64,000 nucleotides of DNA. It comes from Paramoeba atlantica (lineage: Eukaryota > Discosea). How positions within the stretch are numbered: position 1 is the stretch's first letter; every line of letters begins with the position of its first letter. The DNA is taken from positions 248,001-312,000 of the forward strand of contig CDRNVI010000156.1 in assembly GCA_977017575.1 (NCBI GenBank), given 5' to 3'. The notes under the pieces were generated by a model. That model did no database searches. It saw only the letters and a program-made list of their open reading frames with translations, and was not told where the DNA came from. This document shows positions 12,112-25,837 of the stretch, one piece after another. Made by a program: the position numbers and the translations under genes.

Positions 12112-13344
12112 ATGAGGCTTGTTGTTCTTTTCTTTTCAATCTTGGCTCTCTCTGGTTCTCATTGCTCCAAATCCGCGAGTAGTAACGATGAGAACCAAAA
12201 GTCATCTTCGTTAAACGCCACCACACAACAAGGAATTCCCAAATCGATGCCTCGAAACAGGTTTTTGTGTTGCCGCTACTCGTTCCTTAGTGATCCGTCC
12301 ATCACACAATGCTTATCTCTCGTCGGAGATTGCTTAAATCTTCAGAAGTGGCAACTTCTTTCAGCGACTCTAGAATCTGGTGATGAGTGTGATTTACTTT
12401 GTTATTCCCCAACACCATCACCTACCCCAGTTCCGAGCCCCACCCCAACTCCAACCCCATCACCAACTCCAACTCCAACTCCAACCCCAACCCCAACCCC
12501 AACACCAACTCCAATACCAACACCTACCCCAACTCCAACTCCAACTCCAACACCCACCCCAACTCCAACGCCAACGCCAACGCCAACACCAACTCCAACA
12601 CCAACACCAACGCCAACACCAATGCCAACTCCAACTCCAACACCAACACCAACACCAGAACCATCTCCATCTCCAACTCCTACACCAACACCAACACCAG
12701 CACCATCTCCATCTCCAACTCCTACACCAACTCCCACACCAACACCAACACCAACACCAACACCATCTCCTTCACCATCTCCAACTCCAACTCCAACTCC
12801 AACTCCAACACCTTTTCCCACACCCACACCCACACCAACCCCAACCCCAACCCCAACTCCTACCCCAACTCCTACTCCAACTCCAACTCCAACTTCATCT
12901 CCCTCACCAACTCCTACCCCAACACCAACTCCAACTCCAACGCCAACACCAACACCAACACCAACTCCAACACCAACTCCAACCCCAACCCCAACTCCAA
13001 CTCCAACTCCAACTCCTACTCCAACACCCACCCCAACACCAACACCAACACCAACTCCAACACCAACACCTACACCAACGCCAACACCTACACCAACACC
13101 AACTCCAACACCGACACCGACCCCGACACCAACAGTTCCAGCTCCAACACCAACACCAACACCTCCCACCCCCTCTCCAACCCCAACCCCAACCCCATTT
13201 GCATTGCAATGTTGTATCTATCTGCAAAGAGGAAGTGACGAGAAAATGTGTATCCCACAGAAGAACTGTTATCCCTTAGAAGACTATGATTTGATTCTCA
13301 CATTTGAGACCAATTATGAATATTGCCTGAGTGGATGTCAATGA
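12112..13344 (+). CDS. Secreted Thr-Pro stalk protein with two CC-x-Y cysteine modules, intronless (cluster gene 3)
   Basis: This is a single exon of 410 residues. A signal peptide ([18 protein letters not shown]) is followed by a short Ser/Asn-rich segment. Next comes a six-cysteine module ([17 protein letters not shown] ... WQLLSAT ... CDLLC). About 260 residues of Thr-Pro repeats with Ser-Pro interruptions follow. A second module of the C-terminal subtype ends the chain ([15 protein letters not shown] ... CLSGCQ). No kexin-like or P domain is present. The modules are nearly the same as those at the ends of the neighbouring pseudoproteases, so this looks like a stalk-only relative. A rigid, probably O-glycosylated rod with disulfide-bonded ends is the natural reading; glycosylation is inferred from composition only. 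Confidence 0.88.
   Translation: MRLVVLFFSILALSGSHCSKSASSNDENQKSSSLNATTQQGIPKSMPRNRFLCCRYSFLSDPSITQCLSLVGDCLNLQKWQLLSATLESGDECDLLCYSPTPSPTPVPSPTPTPTPSPTPTPTPTPTPTPTPTPIPTPTPTPTPTPTPTPTPTPTPTPTPTPTPTPTPTPMPTPTPTPTPTPEPSPSPTPTPTPTPAPSPSPTPTPTPTPTPTPTPTPSPSPSPTPTPTPTPTPFPTPTPTPTPTPTPTPTPTPTPTPTPTSSPSPTPTPTPTPTPTPTPTPTPTPTPTPTPTPTPTPTPTPTPTPTPTPTPTPTPTPTPTPTPTPTPTPTPTPTPTPTPTVPAPTPTPTPPTPSPTPTPTPFALQCCIYLQRGSDEKMCIPQKNCYPLEDYDLILTFETNYEYCLSGCQ
12408..13200 (+). repeat. Long Thr-Pro coding repeat in cluster gene 3
   Basis: Nearly 800 bp of CCAACN hexamers encode (Pro-Thr)n. Other frames read Gln-Leu/His-Gln, Asn-Ser and, antisense, Gly-Val and Trp-Ser/Cys, all open. These apparent reading frames are by-products of the repeat. 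Confidence 0.93.
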
Positions 13345-13595
13345 GAATCAATGAACTTGTGCATTTTTTCCGACCAAAAATTGATCGGAGAAATTCCATT
13401 TTTAACAAATTAAAAGAAAAGAAAACAGAACTTGCATTTTGGAACCAAAAATCAATGAATGAATTTCAAAAAACTCTGTGCTGGTGGTTTTTTTGATGAA
13501 TTCTTTTGAGCACAAAAAAAATCAAAATCGATAATTTCGCACTTTCAAAAAGAAAACCGGTTCTTCTTTTTGGTTCGGGCCTTTGGAAGGAGAGG

Positions 13596-16500
13596 ATGAA
13601 GGGAAATTTTTTTTTTCTCCTTCTCGTTTTTCTTCTTGGGGGAACTGCTCAACTTCATAATCAACAAATCCTCAGAGCAGACTCAAGTGATCCAAACTAT
13701 CCAAATGCTTGGAACATCCATGAAACTGCAAAAGCTCCTTTAGGTACGTCAAAGCCCAAACAAACAAAACACTCTGATTGAACAACTTTTTTTTGATGAC
13801 TCAAGATAGGTCATATGAATGTCGAAGAAGCTTGGAATCTCGGATATACAGGGGAAGGTTTTTTTCTGTTCCCCATTTTTCTGTCATTTTTCCTTCTCTC
13901 TCATTTTTGTTCTCATGAAAAGGGGTAACGATTGGGTTTGGTTTGACCGCCCCTTTACCTGATCATTTGGATCTCAGTGGGAAGTTGAGCCCCCAGGTTA
14001 GCAAGAGAACCCCTTTTCCATTCTATTCCTTTGTTTTTGATAGATTAAAAAAAATTCACTTCTTCCTCTAGTCCCTCGGAACCACAATTAAAGATCAAGC
14101 AAACCTTTCAACTTCAGTTGTTTCAGTCGCTGTAGGGAAAGCGTTTAATGGCGTTTGTAGTCGTGGTGTTGCTTATGGAGCAAATTATTCAATGGTTGGA
14201 TTGGGACAGAAGGTTGTCTCTCTTCACCTCAAAATGATGAGAATCTAATTATTAACCTCCTCTTTTGGCAGTCAGTAGCTCGCTTCAAGTTTTTGGAAAG
14301 TGATGTTCCAGTCTCCATGTATGTCAGAGATTTTACTGGGAGTGACAAACCTTCTCGCCATAACCATTGTATCTTTCAAAGAAAAAGAAATCAATTTGTT
14401 GAACTTTTCTGTTTAACTCCTTCATGTAGGTCCAGAGTGTTGGGAAAGGGTTCAAAAAGCCATCTCCGAAAACAAAATTATCATTGGATATAATGGTTCC
14501 TCTTTCTTCTTCTCAATTAAAATGGTTTTTGTTTTTTAAAACTTGGAACTCCTCTCTTAGGAAATGGGGGTATGCAAGACAATTGTAATTATGATATGTA
14601 TTCAAATCCACCTTTTGTCATCAATATCGGATCTCACAAAGCTAATGGACTCCCTGTTTCATATTCTGAAGTTTGCTCGAGTATTGTATGCTTTCCTCAC
14701 ATTTTTCCTTTGAATTTTTATTTTTTGAGAAATGAAAATTTTTTTTAGCTTGTTTCTTCTCCTGGAGGAGATAGAACTACTCCAATCCCAGCGTCCTATG
14801 CCAGCAATGAAGAGTGTTCGAATCGACTTGGGGGGACTTATGCAGTAGCAAGTGCAGGTCTGTTTTCTTCCTGAATTTTATTCAACTGTTCTCTCAAATT
14901 CAATAATTTTCGTGAAAAAAGCTGGGGTCGTTGCGCTCATGTTGGAAGCAAGTAATCATCGCCTCTCACCTCGCGACATTGCCCATATTCTTGTGGAGAC
15001 TTCAACATTTTCTCCCCAAGTTAAGGGTCAAGAAAATGGAGCTGGAAAGTTGTATCATGACCAAGTGGGGTTTGGGTATATCAATGCTGGAGAAGCTGTA
15101 CGAAAGTCTGTGAGCTTTCCTGGAATAACAAGCGAAGAGGTCACTATTTCTTTTTTACATTTACATTTACATTTACATTCTTTTCTCAAGTGCCCTCTTT
15201 TTCTTAGCCATTATTTTATCAATTGGAAGAAAGTCATGAAATCCCAGATCGAGGAATCTTGACTTTGGATGCTACTTTTTTCAACTCGAATTATCAAGTT
15301 GATTGGGTTGGAATCTTTGATTTGGAAACATTTCATCAAGATGTTGACTAAGATTTCTTCTTTGAATGTTTAGGTAGCTATTGAAGCAGATATTGTGCAC
15401 CCATATCCCGGTGATTTGGAAATATCTCTGGTTTCTCCTTCTGGAATGAAGAGTGCCTTTACAAGAATGAGACATTATGCGACAAATGAAGTAATCATAA
15501 TTTTATCTCTTTGAGTCTCTTTCTATTGATATTATTTTAACTTTCTTATCTTTTCGGCAATGATAGAAAGAAGCTGAAGTCGCTGAAGGGGTCAATATTT
15601 TCTCATTTAAAGTTGAACCAATCAATAAGGGTTTGGTTTTGATATATTTGGTCCACTTATGCACAAATGAAAACTCTTGTGAATTTTTTTTTTTTGAAAG
15701 TTGCTCGTTCTTGGAAGGGGAGTAAGAAAGTTTACTTTGTTTCTCCTTCTGAAGATGGTGTTTGTTGTGAGAAAAAATTATGCTCTTTGACTTTTACTGG
15801 GTTTTGTTTTTCTTTTCGAATGATCAAACTAAAAGGTATGATATATTCAATGTCATTTTTTTCACAGACAGCGCGATCCTGGGACGGCTTATATTCTTCT
15901 CCTCAAAAAACATGGATTTTGTACGCCAGATATGGAAATTTATATCATCTACGAACGTCTCAAACAATTGCTCCCGCGAGCCGCTTTCATTGGTCTCTTT
16001 TCTTTTCTATCTCCATCTTTTTTTCTCATTGAATACAAATGAATACAATTGCTAGAGGGAAATTTTACTTCTGACGAGCTAGTTGAGAGGAGTAATGTAT
16101 ATCTTATGAATGTGCCTTCAGCTGATTTCAGGTTTTTGGATTTCTATTTTTTTACCCCGATGATGGCAAGCTTTAAAATTTGGATGAAATCAGACGAATT
16201 GATCCAAATGTGAAATTCGGTGAATTGGAAATCCTTAACCGGTTTAAGAAAATCCCAAATCTCTCTTTGGAAAACTGGAAATTTTCTTCAGCAAAGTATT
16301 GGAATGAAAATCCGTCAGGTTTCTTTCTCTAAATTAAGTTTTTTTGTAACATAACCATTTTGATCTTTTATTTCCCAGGGAACTGGCAATTTATTCTAGA
16401 AGATCGAGACAAAGGTGATGTTGGAAGAATTCAGAACTTCAAAATCACACTTTATCTTTTCAGTCTCACTCCAGAAGTAATCCCCTCACCTGCCCCTTCA

Positions 16501-16722
16501 CCAACACCAACACCAACACCAACACCAACACCAACGCCAACACCAACAACTGTCCCACCACCCACTCGAAATAGATCTTTTTGTTGCCGATACTCATTTT
16601 TGGGTGACTCATCCATCACACAATGCTTAACTCTCCAAGATTGCTTCAATATTCAGAATTGGCAGCTCCTTTCAAAAACTGTAGAATATGATGATGAGTG
16701 CTATTTACTTTGTGATTCTTGA
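13596..16722 (+). CDS. Secreted kexin-like pseudoprotease with P domain, short Thr-Pro stalk and one CC-x-Y module (cluster gene 4)
   Basis: ATG 13596 starts a signal peptide (MKGNFFFLLLVFLLGGTAQ). The fold begins at DPNYPNAWNIHETAKAPLG and GHMNVEEAWNLGYTGEG. GVTIGFGLTAPLPDHLDL lacks the catalytic Asp pair. LSTSVVSVAVGKAFNGVC has no His where furin has HGT. CSNRLGGTYAVASAG lacks the catalytic Ser. [19 protein letters not shown] retains the oxyanion-type Asn. The P domain ([36 protein letters not shown]) leads into a stalk of only about 20 residues. One CCRYSF module ends the chain (stop 16720-16722). The C-terminal-subtype module of the neighbours is missing. About a dozen introns are present. 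It is most similar to the gene at 8146-11897, which points to duplication and inversion. Confidence 0.82.
16481..16563 (+). repeat. Short Thr-Pro coding repeat in cluster gene 4
   Basis: About 80 bp of CCAACN hexamers encode a short Thr-Pro linker, much shorter than in the neighbouring genes. Repeat length is therefore the most variable part of the family. Confidence 0.85.
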
Positions 16723-16972
16723 TCTCTCACAATCCACCAACCAATTCCCCCAAAACTCCCAACACTAAAAATGTTTTCCTTTGGACTTAATTTTGACTGG
16801 AAGATCTTCTTCTCTTTCAGACAGAAGATATCCTCTTCTGGCTCAGCAAAAATAAAACGCAAAACCCCAAAAATGGATTTCAACCAAAACGGAACCCAAA
16901 ACTTCGTGCTTGCTTTTTCGTTTTTCGTTTTTCGTTTTTTCGTTCTTCCCGTTCGTGGAAGAGAGAGAGGAG

Positions 16973-19900
16973 ATGAAGGGAAATCTCTTTCTCGGAATCA
17001 CTCTCTTTTTCTTTTTCTTTCTTTTTAAAGGAACAGCTCAACTTCAAGACCCCGAGTATCCAAACGCTTGGAACTTACACGGGACTGAAGAAGCTCCTTC
17101 AGGTATTCTCCAAAATGGCTTCTTCTGTTGATCACACCAACCTTTTCTCCTTATCTTTGAAACTACAGCACATTTGAATGTGGAACCTGTTTGGGAGAGA
17201 GGAATCACTGGATCAGGTATCTAGATTATTAAACCAAACCCAAGAGAAGATGGCTCAAAAAGAAAAGATTAGAATTTGAGTCAAATAAAAGATTTTTGTT
17301 GAGTCAGAGAATAACACAAAAAAAACAGGAATTGTCATTGGAATTGGACACCATTCTCCACATGTTTCTCATTTGGAGTTTCAAAACCGCCAAAGTTCAC
17401 ATCAGGTTTTTTTTCTTTCATTACTGTTAAGAAAAAGGAAACTCAAAATTACAAGATGGAAGGCATCGATGATTCATCTGTATCACAAACAACAACTGCA
17501 TTTCTGTCAGCAGCTTTGGGAAATTCTGGAAACAATGTTTGTTCTCGTGGAACTGCTCCTTCATCTTCATTTTTCGTCATTCAAACAGGATCACAGGTTC
17601 TTTTGTTTGTTTTTTCTCTTTTCTTCAAATTATTCAAAAAAAGACTTTTTCATTGTCAAGACCTGATGACGAAACAGGCAGCAAATGGTCTCAATTTTTT
17701 GAGAGAGAGAAGAGCAGAATACGCGGACGTTATTCTCTTGAACATTGAAGGAACTGATCCTGAGATTAACAACACTTTTTGTTGGCCTTTTCTTTCCTTT
17801 TCCCTATTTCGTTTCAGAAGTGTATTTTTATTGGGTGAAACAGGTGAAACATGTTGGGAGAATGCTGAAATGTGTGTAGCTCGACAAAAAGTATTGGTTT
17901 CTTCTTCAGGTTCCCCCTTTTTTTGCTTTCAAAATCACCAAAAAAAATCTTAATTTTGGAAATCTCGATTAAAAATACAAAAAGGGAGTGGAGGAGAAAG
18001 TTGGAATTGTAATTATGATTTGTACTCCAATTCTCCACACATCATCACAGTTAGTTCTCATACTTTTCAAAATGCCCCTTCTTCTTCTTCTCCAATCTGT
18101 CCTTCAGTGGTAATTTTTTCATTTTTTTTGTTCTTTTCTTTTGATTCTCTCTTCTCTCTTTTATCAATTTCTCATTTTTTTTTTGAAAAAATTCTTTTTT
18201 GGGGAAAAAAAGCTTGTTTCAGGGCCAGGTGGTGATGATGAGAAAGGAATTCCTGTTGCATTTGGAGAGTATGATGAATGTTTAATGCGAGGTGGACCTC
18301 AATTTGCTTCAGCTCTAATTGGTTTCTCTTTTTCATTTATTTTTTTCTCTTCCTTTTAATTTTAAAAAAAAATGAAAATAAACAGCTGGAGTGATTGGAT
18401 TGATGATGGAAGCAAGCCCAAGAAAATTAACACACAGAGAAATTGCTCACATTTTAGTTGAGAGTTCAACAATTATTGAAGAAGAGAAAACTGAAATGAA
18501 TGGAGCGGGGTTTCGTCATCACCCCATTGTTCATTTTTTAATTTTTTTTCTTTTTTTTTTTTTTCAATCCTGAGTTTTTTTACTTTTCAAGTTGGGATTT
18601 GGGAGAGTAGATGCTGACAAAGCAGTGAAATTTGCAGCTGGTTCTCGAAGTTGGTCCCATATTTTTAATGGAGAGGTAAACGTTTCTTCTCAATTCCCCT
18701 TTTAGATCAGCTACTAAATTCCAAGAAACAACTTTGTTCTGTGTCCTCATAAATTGAGGATAGATTATCAAAGAATCATCAAATCCAAGACATCATATTC
18801 TCAGCTCTGGTCGAAATATTTCGGTTTCAATATTAATTGAGAATGTGCCAACTTCAAGTCGAATTGATTATGTGATTGTGGAAACACAAATCGAACATCA
18901 AAAAGCTGGAGATCTCAGATTAACTTTGATTTCACCTTCTGGGACAAGGAGTGAATTGGCTTCTCCTCGTGTTATTGAACAACCAGATTCTCCATTAAAG
19001 TTTGGTTTCATGGAATTTGGAGAAGGACTCCCATATCAATTTGGATTGAGACTTCAGAATAATGGTTCTTTTTTCTATCTCAAAAACTTTTTTGTTGCGA
19101 CACTGATATCTGAATATTTGGAGCAGCGGAGACTTATTCAGTTGATCAAGAACCGCTCTCTTCATCTTTTTATCTTCCTTCTCATGAGGTACCATTTTCT
19201 CTCTTTTTTTCATACTCAGCACTTCATTTTTGAAACAAATAGGGAGGCTGTTGTGTGAAATCAACTTGTTCTTTGAATCTCTTTTCGTCCAGGTTTTCTT
19301 TTTTATAAGAAGATGGGAAATAGTTTTTAATCAAAAAAAACAGTTCTCAAAGTGAGATTTCAATCTTGTTGTTGCCGGAAGTGAGCAATTGTACTTCAAT
19401 TCTTCAAATCACAAATATTATTGCAGGGGCGATTGTACCTGATCTCTTTTTTGTTGGTCAGTAATTTTGTTATTTCAGGGTCCATTTCAGATCCTCAAAA
19501 TCACCCTTTCATTTTTGTTAGAAAATGTTCAATTTTCCGCGGATGAGATCAATGAAGTAACGGCAACAACCCCAATCTTTAGGATTTCATCTTACACCTA
19601 TTTATCTCTCACCCAAAAGATATCACTTTCGCCTGAAAACACATTTACATTGAAGAAATATTATGTGAAACCAGATGTAAGTTATGAAAATTGGAAGTTT
19701 TCATCAGTGAAGCATTGGGGAGAAACAGTTGCAGGTTTCTCTTTCCCATTCTAATTCTTTTCTTTTATTTTGGACTTTTTGACTCTTTATTAGGGGAATG
19801 GACAATGGTAATTTCGGATGAGATTCGCGGTGATGGAGGGGCTGTCAATTCTCTTTCACTCTCTTTTTCCACATACAATTATTTCACACCGACACCAACA

Positions 19901-20254
19901 CCCACACCAACACAGACACCAACACCAACGCCCACACCAATCCAAGCACCAACACCAACACCTACACCAATCCAAACACCAACACCAACACCCACACCAA
20001 TCCAAACACCAATCCAAACACCAACACCAATACCCACACCAATCCAAACTCCAGCACCCACACCCACACCTACACCAGTGCCAACACCAGTTTCCATGGG
20101 AAAAATAACTTACTGCTGTGTGTATTTGGACTTGTTAACCCGAACCAAACGATGTTTGCCACGAGATGATGAATGTCTCTCATACAAGGATATGGAGTTA
20201 GTGTTGTTCTTTCCTTCAAAAAGGGAGGAATGTCAATATGGGTGTCCAAAATAA
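16973..20254 (+). CDS. Secreted kexin-like pseudoprotease with P domain, Thr-Pro-Ile-Gln stalk and one CC-x-Y module (cluster gene 5)
   Basis: ATG 16973 opens a signal peptide ([20 protein letters not shown]) followed directly by [18 protein letters not shown] and [17 protein letters not shown]. The Asp site reads [17 protein letters not shown]. The His region reads [17 protein letters not shown]. The Ser loop reads [16 protein letters not shown]. None of the triad survives, and the oxyanion loop [17 protein letters not shown] has Ser instead of Asn. The P domain ([36 protein letters not shown]) is clear. The stalk (19889-20094) is interrupted by Ile-Gln pairs, and the terminal module reads [15 protein letters not shown] to CQYGCPK. 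An AATAAA lies at 20258-20263. This gene groups with the second halves of the two double genes at 20434 and 28116. Confidence 0.82.
19889..20094 (+). repeat. Thr-Pro-Ile-Gln coding repeat in cluster gene 5
   Basis: CCAACN repeats are punctuated by CCAATCCAA, giving a higher-order period of roughly 30 bp. It encodes Thr-Pro stretches separated by Ile-Gln, a stalk composition unique to this gene in the cluster. Confidence 0.85.
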
Positions 20255-20433
20255 CTCAATAAAGGTTGAAATACATTTCGAATGTTTTCATTCATTTTGA
20301 AGTCGCGCTCCTTTTCGAAAAGGTCGAAAAAGAAAGAAAGACTTTTCGGACCTCGAAAAAGTATTTTGAGTTTTTTTTCGTGTCTTGAAAATTCTTTTTG
20401 TTTTCTGGGAAGCAAAAGAAGAAAAAGGGAGAG

Positions 20434-23400
20434 ATGAGAGGAAATCTTTTCTCTCTTGATATCATTTTCTTTCTCTTTCTTTTTCTTCTTGGAGGGAAAG
20501 CCCAATTTGAAGTTCGTGACCTCCAAAGAACAGGGGGTGACCCGCTCTACGAGACCGCATGGAACCTCCACTCAACACCTTTGTATCAGAATGGTTCTTC
20601 CTTTCCTTTCTCTTTCTCTTTTCTTTTTTGATAGTTCTTTGAAAGGACATATGAACGTTGAGAGTGCGTGGTTTCTTGGTGCGACTGGAGATGGTTTCTT
20701 TTTTGATTCTTTTCTCTCTTTAAAACCAAATTTTTCTGATCTTTTCTTTTCTTTTCTTTTCTCTTTCTCTTCTTTTTTCGTTGCTAGGAGTGACCCTTGG
20801 GTTTGCTTTTCAAGGTCCCAAAGATCACCAAGACCTCCGCTCAAGCTTAAACCAGGTCCTTATCTTTAGAAAACCCATTGTATAAAAATTTTCATTTCTT
20901 TTAAAAACAAAACTCTGGGCAGGAAGGATCAGCAAACATTGGATATGAAATGAAATCAAGCCAAAAAACTTCTGTTATTGCCGCTGCTGTTGGGGAAGGT
21001 TATAATCAAGTTTGTAATCGAGGAGTTGCATATAATGCTCAATATGCTGTCACTCAGACCGGAGCTGAGGTTTGTTTGAAGGGAGAGAAAGAGAGGAGAG
21101 GAGGAAACAACAGAGAGAACATCACCGTTGGGAACACCACAGATTTTATTGACTTTTGTTTTTTTCCTTTGACAAGGCCTTGACTGATTACTCTTTTCTG
21201 GAGAATGGAAAGTTTGCTGATATTTTTGTGATTGATTTTACTGGGCCAAATGGGCCAAATGTTCATTTTCCATGTTTGTTTTTTTGTTTATCGATTTTTT
21301 CTGGAGACATTAAAGGATGAAATTTTAGGTGAAAAATGTTGGAAAAGAGTTGAAAATCTTTTCAATCAAAACAGAGTTGTTGTTGGATTTTCAGGTTTCT
21401 GTCTTTTTTTTTTGAGTTTTTGTGAACAAAAATTGATTCAAAAAAAATTACAAAAAAAAGGAAATGGAAATGAAGAAGATAATTGCAACTATGACATGTA
21501 TTCCAATGCACCACTCAGAATTACAGTTGGCGCTCATGAACCTGGAGGTGAACCAAGTTTATTTACTGAAACATGTGCCAGTGTGGTATTTTTTAATTTT
21601 TCTTTTCTTTTTCAATATTATTATTTTCTTTGTTTGAAAAAAGAGCCTATTTTTTTATTGTGATTGTTTGATAATTGTTAGCTTTGAATTGTTTGATAAT
21701 TTTTGTTGGTTAGCTTGTTTCAGTTCCTGTTGGATCAAATGTTGGAATCAATGTTGCGTATGGGAGTGGTGTATCTTGTTCTGAGAGAACTGGTGGGCAA
21801 TATGCAGCTTCGCAAGCAGGTTCTTTTTTCTAATCTTCTCTTTTTCATATTCCATTTAATTTTTGGTTCTTAGCTGGAGTAATTGCATTAATGCTTGAGG
21901 CAAATTCAACATTGACTCCGAGAGAGATTGCACATATTTTAGTTGACACAGCTGATTTTTTAATTCCAAAATTTGGGCAGATTCAAAACGGAGCAGGATA
22001 TTATTTTGATGAGAGGGTTTTTTATTTATTTAATGAATTTTTCTTCTATTTTTCCTTCCCTCTTTTTTTTATACTTTGTCCTCAAAGAAAAAATAGATTG
22101 GATTTGGAAATATTAATGCTGGAAAAGCTGTTCAAATGGCTGCTGGTCTTCTTCCCCGAAAACTTATTCAAAACACGAGAGTTTGAACTTTCTGTATTTT
22201 CTTCTGATGTAAATCTCTAACCACCTCAACTAGCCACACACGAGGAAGATCAACAAACAAGCCAATATAAATGATCATGAAACTATTGAAATTCAGATCC
22301 CGATGCAAGCAGATTCTGTGACCAGAGTTGATTGGGTGAATCTTTAACTTCAATTTTCCTTTCTCCAAAGAAACTGTTTTTTGAATGAATTGTGCGTAGG
22401 TTGCCCTCAAAGTGGATATCACCCATTCATCACCAGGAGATTTGCGAATCACTTTGACATCTCCATCTGGAACAACAACCACTTTTGTCTTTCCAAGAAT
22501 TAATGAAGGAGAAGAAAAACCTCATTTGGCAAGCCTTGAACCATTTGGATTTTCTACAACAAAGAATTGGATGGAAGGAGCTCAAGGTATTCATTTTTTT
22601 TTGATTTTTATGTCTTTGGTTTGATTAACCTGGCGCTAGGTGGATGGGTGGTTAGAATTTCAGACGAAGCCTCAAGGGATCAAGGAGTTCTGAAGAGCCT
22701 CGAAATTACGCTCCACACTTTTACAACTCCCGATTATCCCTATGAAGTGTTTCCCATTCCATCTCCAACTCCAACTCCAACCATGACTATCGAACCCACC
22801 CCGATTCCAACATTAACTCCAACACCAATGCCAACTTTAACTCCGACTCCAGTTCCCTATTCTATTGGAGTTGATCCGGAATATCCAAATGCTTGGAATT
22901 TACATAAAACAAAAGAAGCTCACTCAGGTAATCTCCAAAAACTCAATCCTGTTCGGCACCGTTCTAATTTTTTTCTCTGTTTCTCAAGCACATTTGAATG
23001 TGGAACCAGTTTGGGGAAGAGGAGTCAGCGGATCAGGTAGATTTTCAAACAATAAATGATGATAAATGAGTCAGAGAATAACACAAACAACAGGAATTGT
23101 CATTGGAATTGGACATCATTCTCCACATTTTTCTCATTTGGAGTTTCAAAACCGCCAAAGTGTCTATCAAGTTTGCCTTTCTTTCTCCCTTTTCCAGTTT
23201 TCCTCCATTAAATAGAAGAAAAATAAGATGGGAGACATCGATGATTCATCTGTATCACAAACAACAACTGCATTTCTGTCAGCAGCTTTGGGAAATTCTG
23301 GAAACAATGTTTGTTCTCGTGGAACTGCTCCTTCATCTTCATTTTTAGTCATTCAAACAGGATCACAGGTTCTTTTGTTTTGTTTTTTCTCTTTTCTTAT

Positions 23401-25837
23401 TTGTTGCTTTTAATTTTTATCTTTGAATAATTCAGGCAGCAAATGGTCTCAATCTTTTGAGAAATTTTCATGCTCAATTAGCTGACGTTGTACTCTTGAA
23501 CATTGAAGGAACTGATCCTGAGATTAACAACACTTTTTGTTTGCTTTTTCTTTCTTTTTTCTTTTGATTTTTGTTTTGCAAGTGAATCTACATATCACTC
23601 TTATTGGTGAAAATTTTAAAAAAAATGAAACAGGTGAAACATGTTGGGAGAATGCTGAAATGTTTGTAAATCAAAACAAAGTATTGGTTTCTTCTTCAGG
23701 TTCCCCCTTTTTTTTGCTTTCAAAATCACCAAAAAAAAAGTTGGATTTTAATTTTGGAAATCTCAATTAAAAAATTACAAAAAAGGGAGTGGAGGAGAAA
23801 ATTGGAATTGTAATTATGATTTGTACTCCAATTCTCCACACATCATCACAGTTAGTTCTCATACTTTTCAAAATGCCCCTTCTTCTTCTTCTCCAATCTG
23901 TCCTTCAGTGGTAATTTTTTCATTTTCTTTTTTTGTTCTTTTCTTTTGATTCTCTCTTCTCTCTTTTATCAATTTCTCATTTTTTTTTTGAAAAAATTCT
24001 TTTTTGGGGAAAAAAAGCTTGTTTCAGGGCCAGGTGGTGATGATGAGAAAGGAATTCCTGTTGCATTTGGAGAGACAGATGACTGTTCCATTCAAAGTGG
24101 GTCTCGCCTTGCTTCAGCTCAAATTGGTTTCTCTTTTTCATTTATTTTTTTCTCTTCCTTTTAATTAAAAAAAAAATGAAAATAAACAGCTGGAGTGATT
24201 GGATTGATGATGGAAGCAAGCCCAAGAAAATTAACACACAGAGAAATTGCTCACATTTTAGTTGAGAGTTCAACAATCATTGACGCCGGGCAAACCAAGT
24301 GGAATGGAGCGGGATTTCGCCATCACCCCATTGTTCATTTTTTAATTTTTTTCTTTTTTTTTCTATCCTGATTTTGTCTTTCTTTTTAGTTGGGATTTGG
24401 AAGAGTAGATGCTGACAAAGCAGTGAAATTTGCAGCTGGTTCTCGAAGTTGGACTCATATTGTGGAGGAACTAGTTTGCTTTTCTTTTCAGTTTTTTTTG
24501 CTGTCTGTTCTGTCTCTTAAGCAATTGAATCTAGGTGATCAAAGCATCATCAAATCCAATTCAACATATTCCAAGCTTTGGAAATATTTCGGTTTCAATG
24601 TCTCCCGTGAATGTACCAAGTACAAGTCTAATTGATTATGTGACTGTGGAAACACAAATCGAACATCGAACTGCTGGAGATCTCAGATTAACTTTAATTT
24701 CACCCTCTGGAACAAAGAGTGAATTGGCTTCTCCTCATGTTATTGAACAACCAAATTCTCTGGTAAAGTTAGGTTTCATGGAATTTGAAAAAGGGAGAGC
24801 TTTTCAGTTTGGATTGAGACTTCAGAATAATGGTTCCTTTTTCTATTGTGGAAAATGAGATTAAATTATTGTCAAACTGATCTGTGATTGTAGGAGCAGA
24901 GCGTTATCCAGTGAATCAAGAACCACTTTCCCCATCTTTTTATGTTCCCCCTGAGGTTGTTCTTTTTTCTTCATTATTTTGGAACTAAACTCATATTTTT
25001 TCGGAAATAGGGAGCTTGTTGTTTGAAATCAACTTGTACTCTGAACCTCTTTTCATTCAGGTTTTATTTCCTCTTTCTTTTTTGAAAAAGGACAGCTTTT
25101 TAATTTAAAAAAAAACCAGTTCTCAAAGTGAGATTGCAATCTTGTTGTTGCCAGAAGTGGGTGATTGTACTTCAATTGTTCAAATCACAAATATTGTTGA
25201 AGGAGCAATTGTTCCTGATATAATTTTCGTTGGTAAGTTGTTCAACAATTCTTGGTTATTTCACGTCCACTTGACATCCACTCACAAATACGTTTTAATA
25301 GAAAATGTTTTGTATTCGCAACAGATGTACAATGAAGTAACCGCAACAATCCCAATCTTTCGAATCTCGTCACGCTTGTATTCATCGCTCACCCAAAAGA
25401 TATCAAATTCACCTGTGAACACATTTACATTAAAGAATAATTATGTGAAACCAGATGTAAGTTATGAAAATTGGAAGTTTTCAACAGTGAAATATTGGGG
25501 AGAAACAGTTGCAGGTTTCTCTTTCCCATTCTAATTGTTTTCTTTTGTTTTTCGACTTTTTGACTCTTTGTTAGGGGAATGGAAAATGGAAATTTCGGAT
25601 GAAGTTTGGGGTGATGGAGGGGCTGTCAATTCTCTTTCACTCTCTTATCACACATACAGTTATGCAGTTCCTCCAGCCCCAACTCCATTCTCAATCCAAT
25701 GTTGTGTCTTCATCCAACAATACACACACGAGAAAACCTGTGTCCCTCAAATGGAATGTCTTCCTCTTGACGACCATCTTCTTGTTTTATCTTTTCCTTC
25801 AAACCCTGATGGGTGTTTGAGTGGATGTCAATCATAA
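20434..25837 (+). CDS. Secreted double-headed kexin-like pseudoprotease (two catalytic-fold plus P-domain units) with C-terminal CC-x-Y module (cluster gene 6)
   Basis: Signal peptide MRGNLFSLDIIFFLFLFLLG starts at 20434. Unit 1 ([65 protein letters not shown]) and its P domain (PGDLRITLTSPSGTTTTF) run to about 22740. In the same exon a short Pro-Thr linker (22754-22858) joins [19 protein letters not shown], the start of unit 2. So this is a true fusion and not two genes. Unit 2 ([52 protein letters not shown]) ends in a CCVFIQ module with almost no stalk (VPPAPTPFSIQ). Both units lack Asp, His and Ser. Unit 1 keeps [19 protein letters not shown]; unit 2 has SGSGG. It is the mirror partner of the gene at 28116-33903. 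Confidence 0.8.
22754..22858 (+). repeat. Thr-Pro linker between the two units of cluster gene 6
   Basis: A degenerate Pro-Thr segment of about 35 codons (with Met, Ile, Leu) sits where single-unit genes have their stalk. It carries no cysteine module before the second unit starts. Confidence 0.8.

Noticed and set aside
12408-13200. Possible CRISPR-like or satellite array
   Set aside because: The unit is a 6-bp coding repeat with no spacers, inside an intact reading frame with protein-level conservation.
12380-13279. Gln/His/Leu-rich and Asn/Ser/Thr-rich frames inside the gene at 12112
   Set aside because: Shifted frames of the same hexamer repeat, without signal peptide or cysteine modules.
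20434-25837. Two separate genes instead of one double-headed gene
   Set aside because: The exon at about 22640-22930 reads from the first P domain through the linker into the second fold without a stop, and no signal peptide precedes the second fold. The same is true of the inverted partner.
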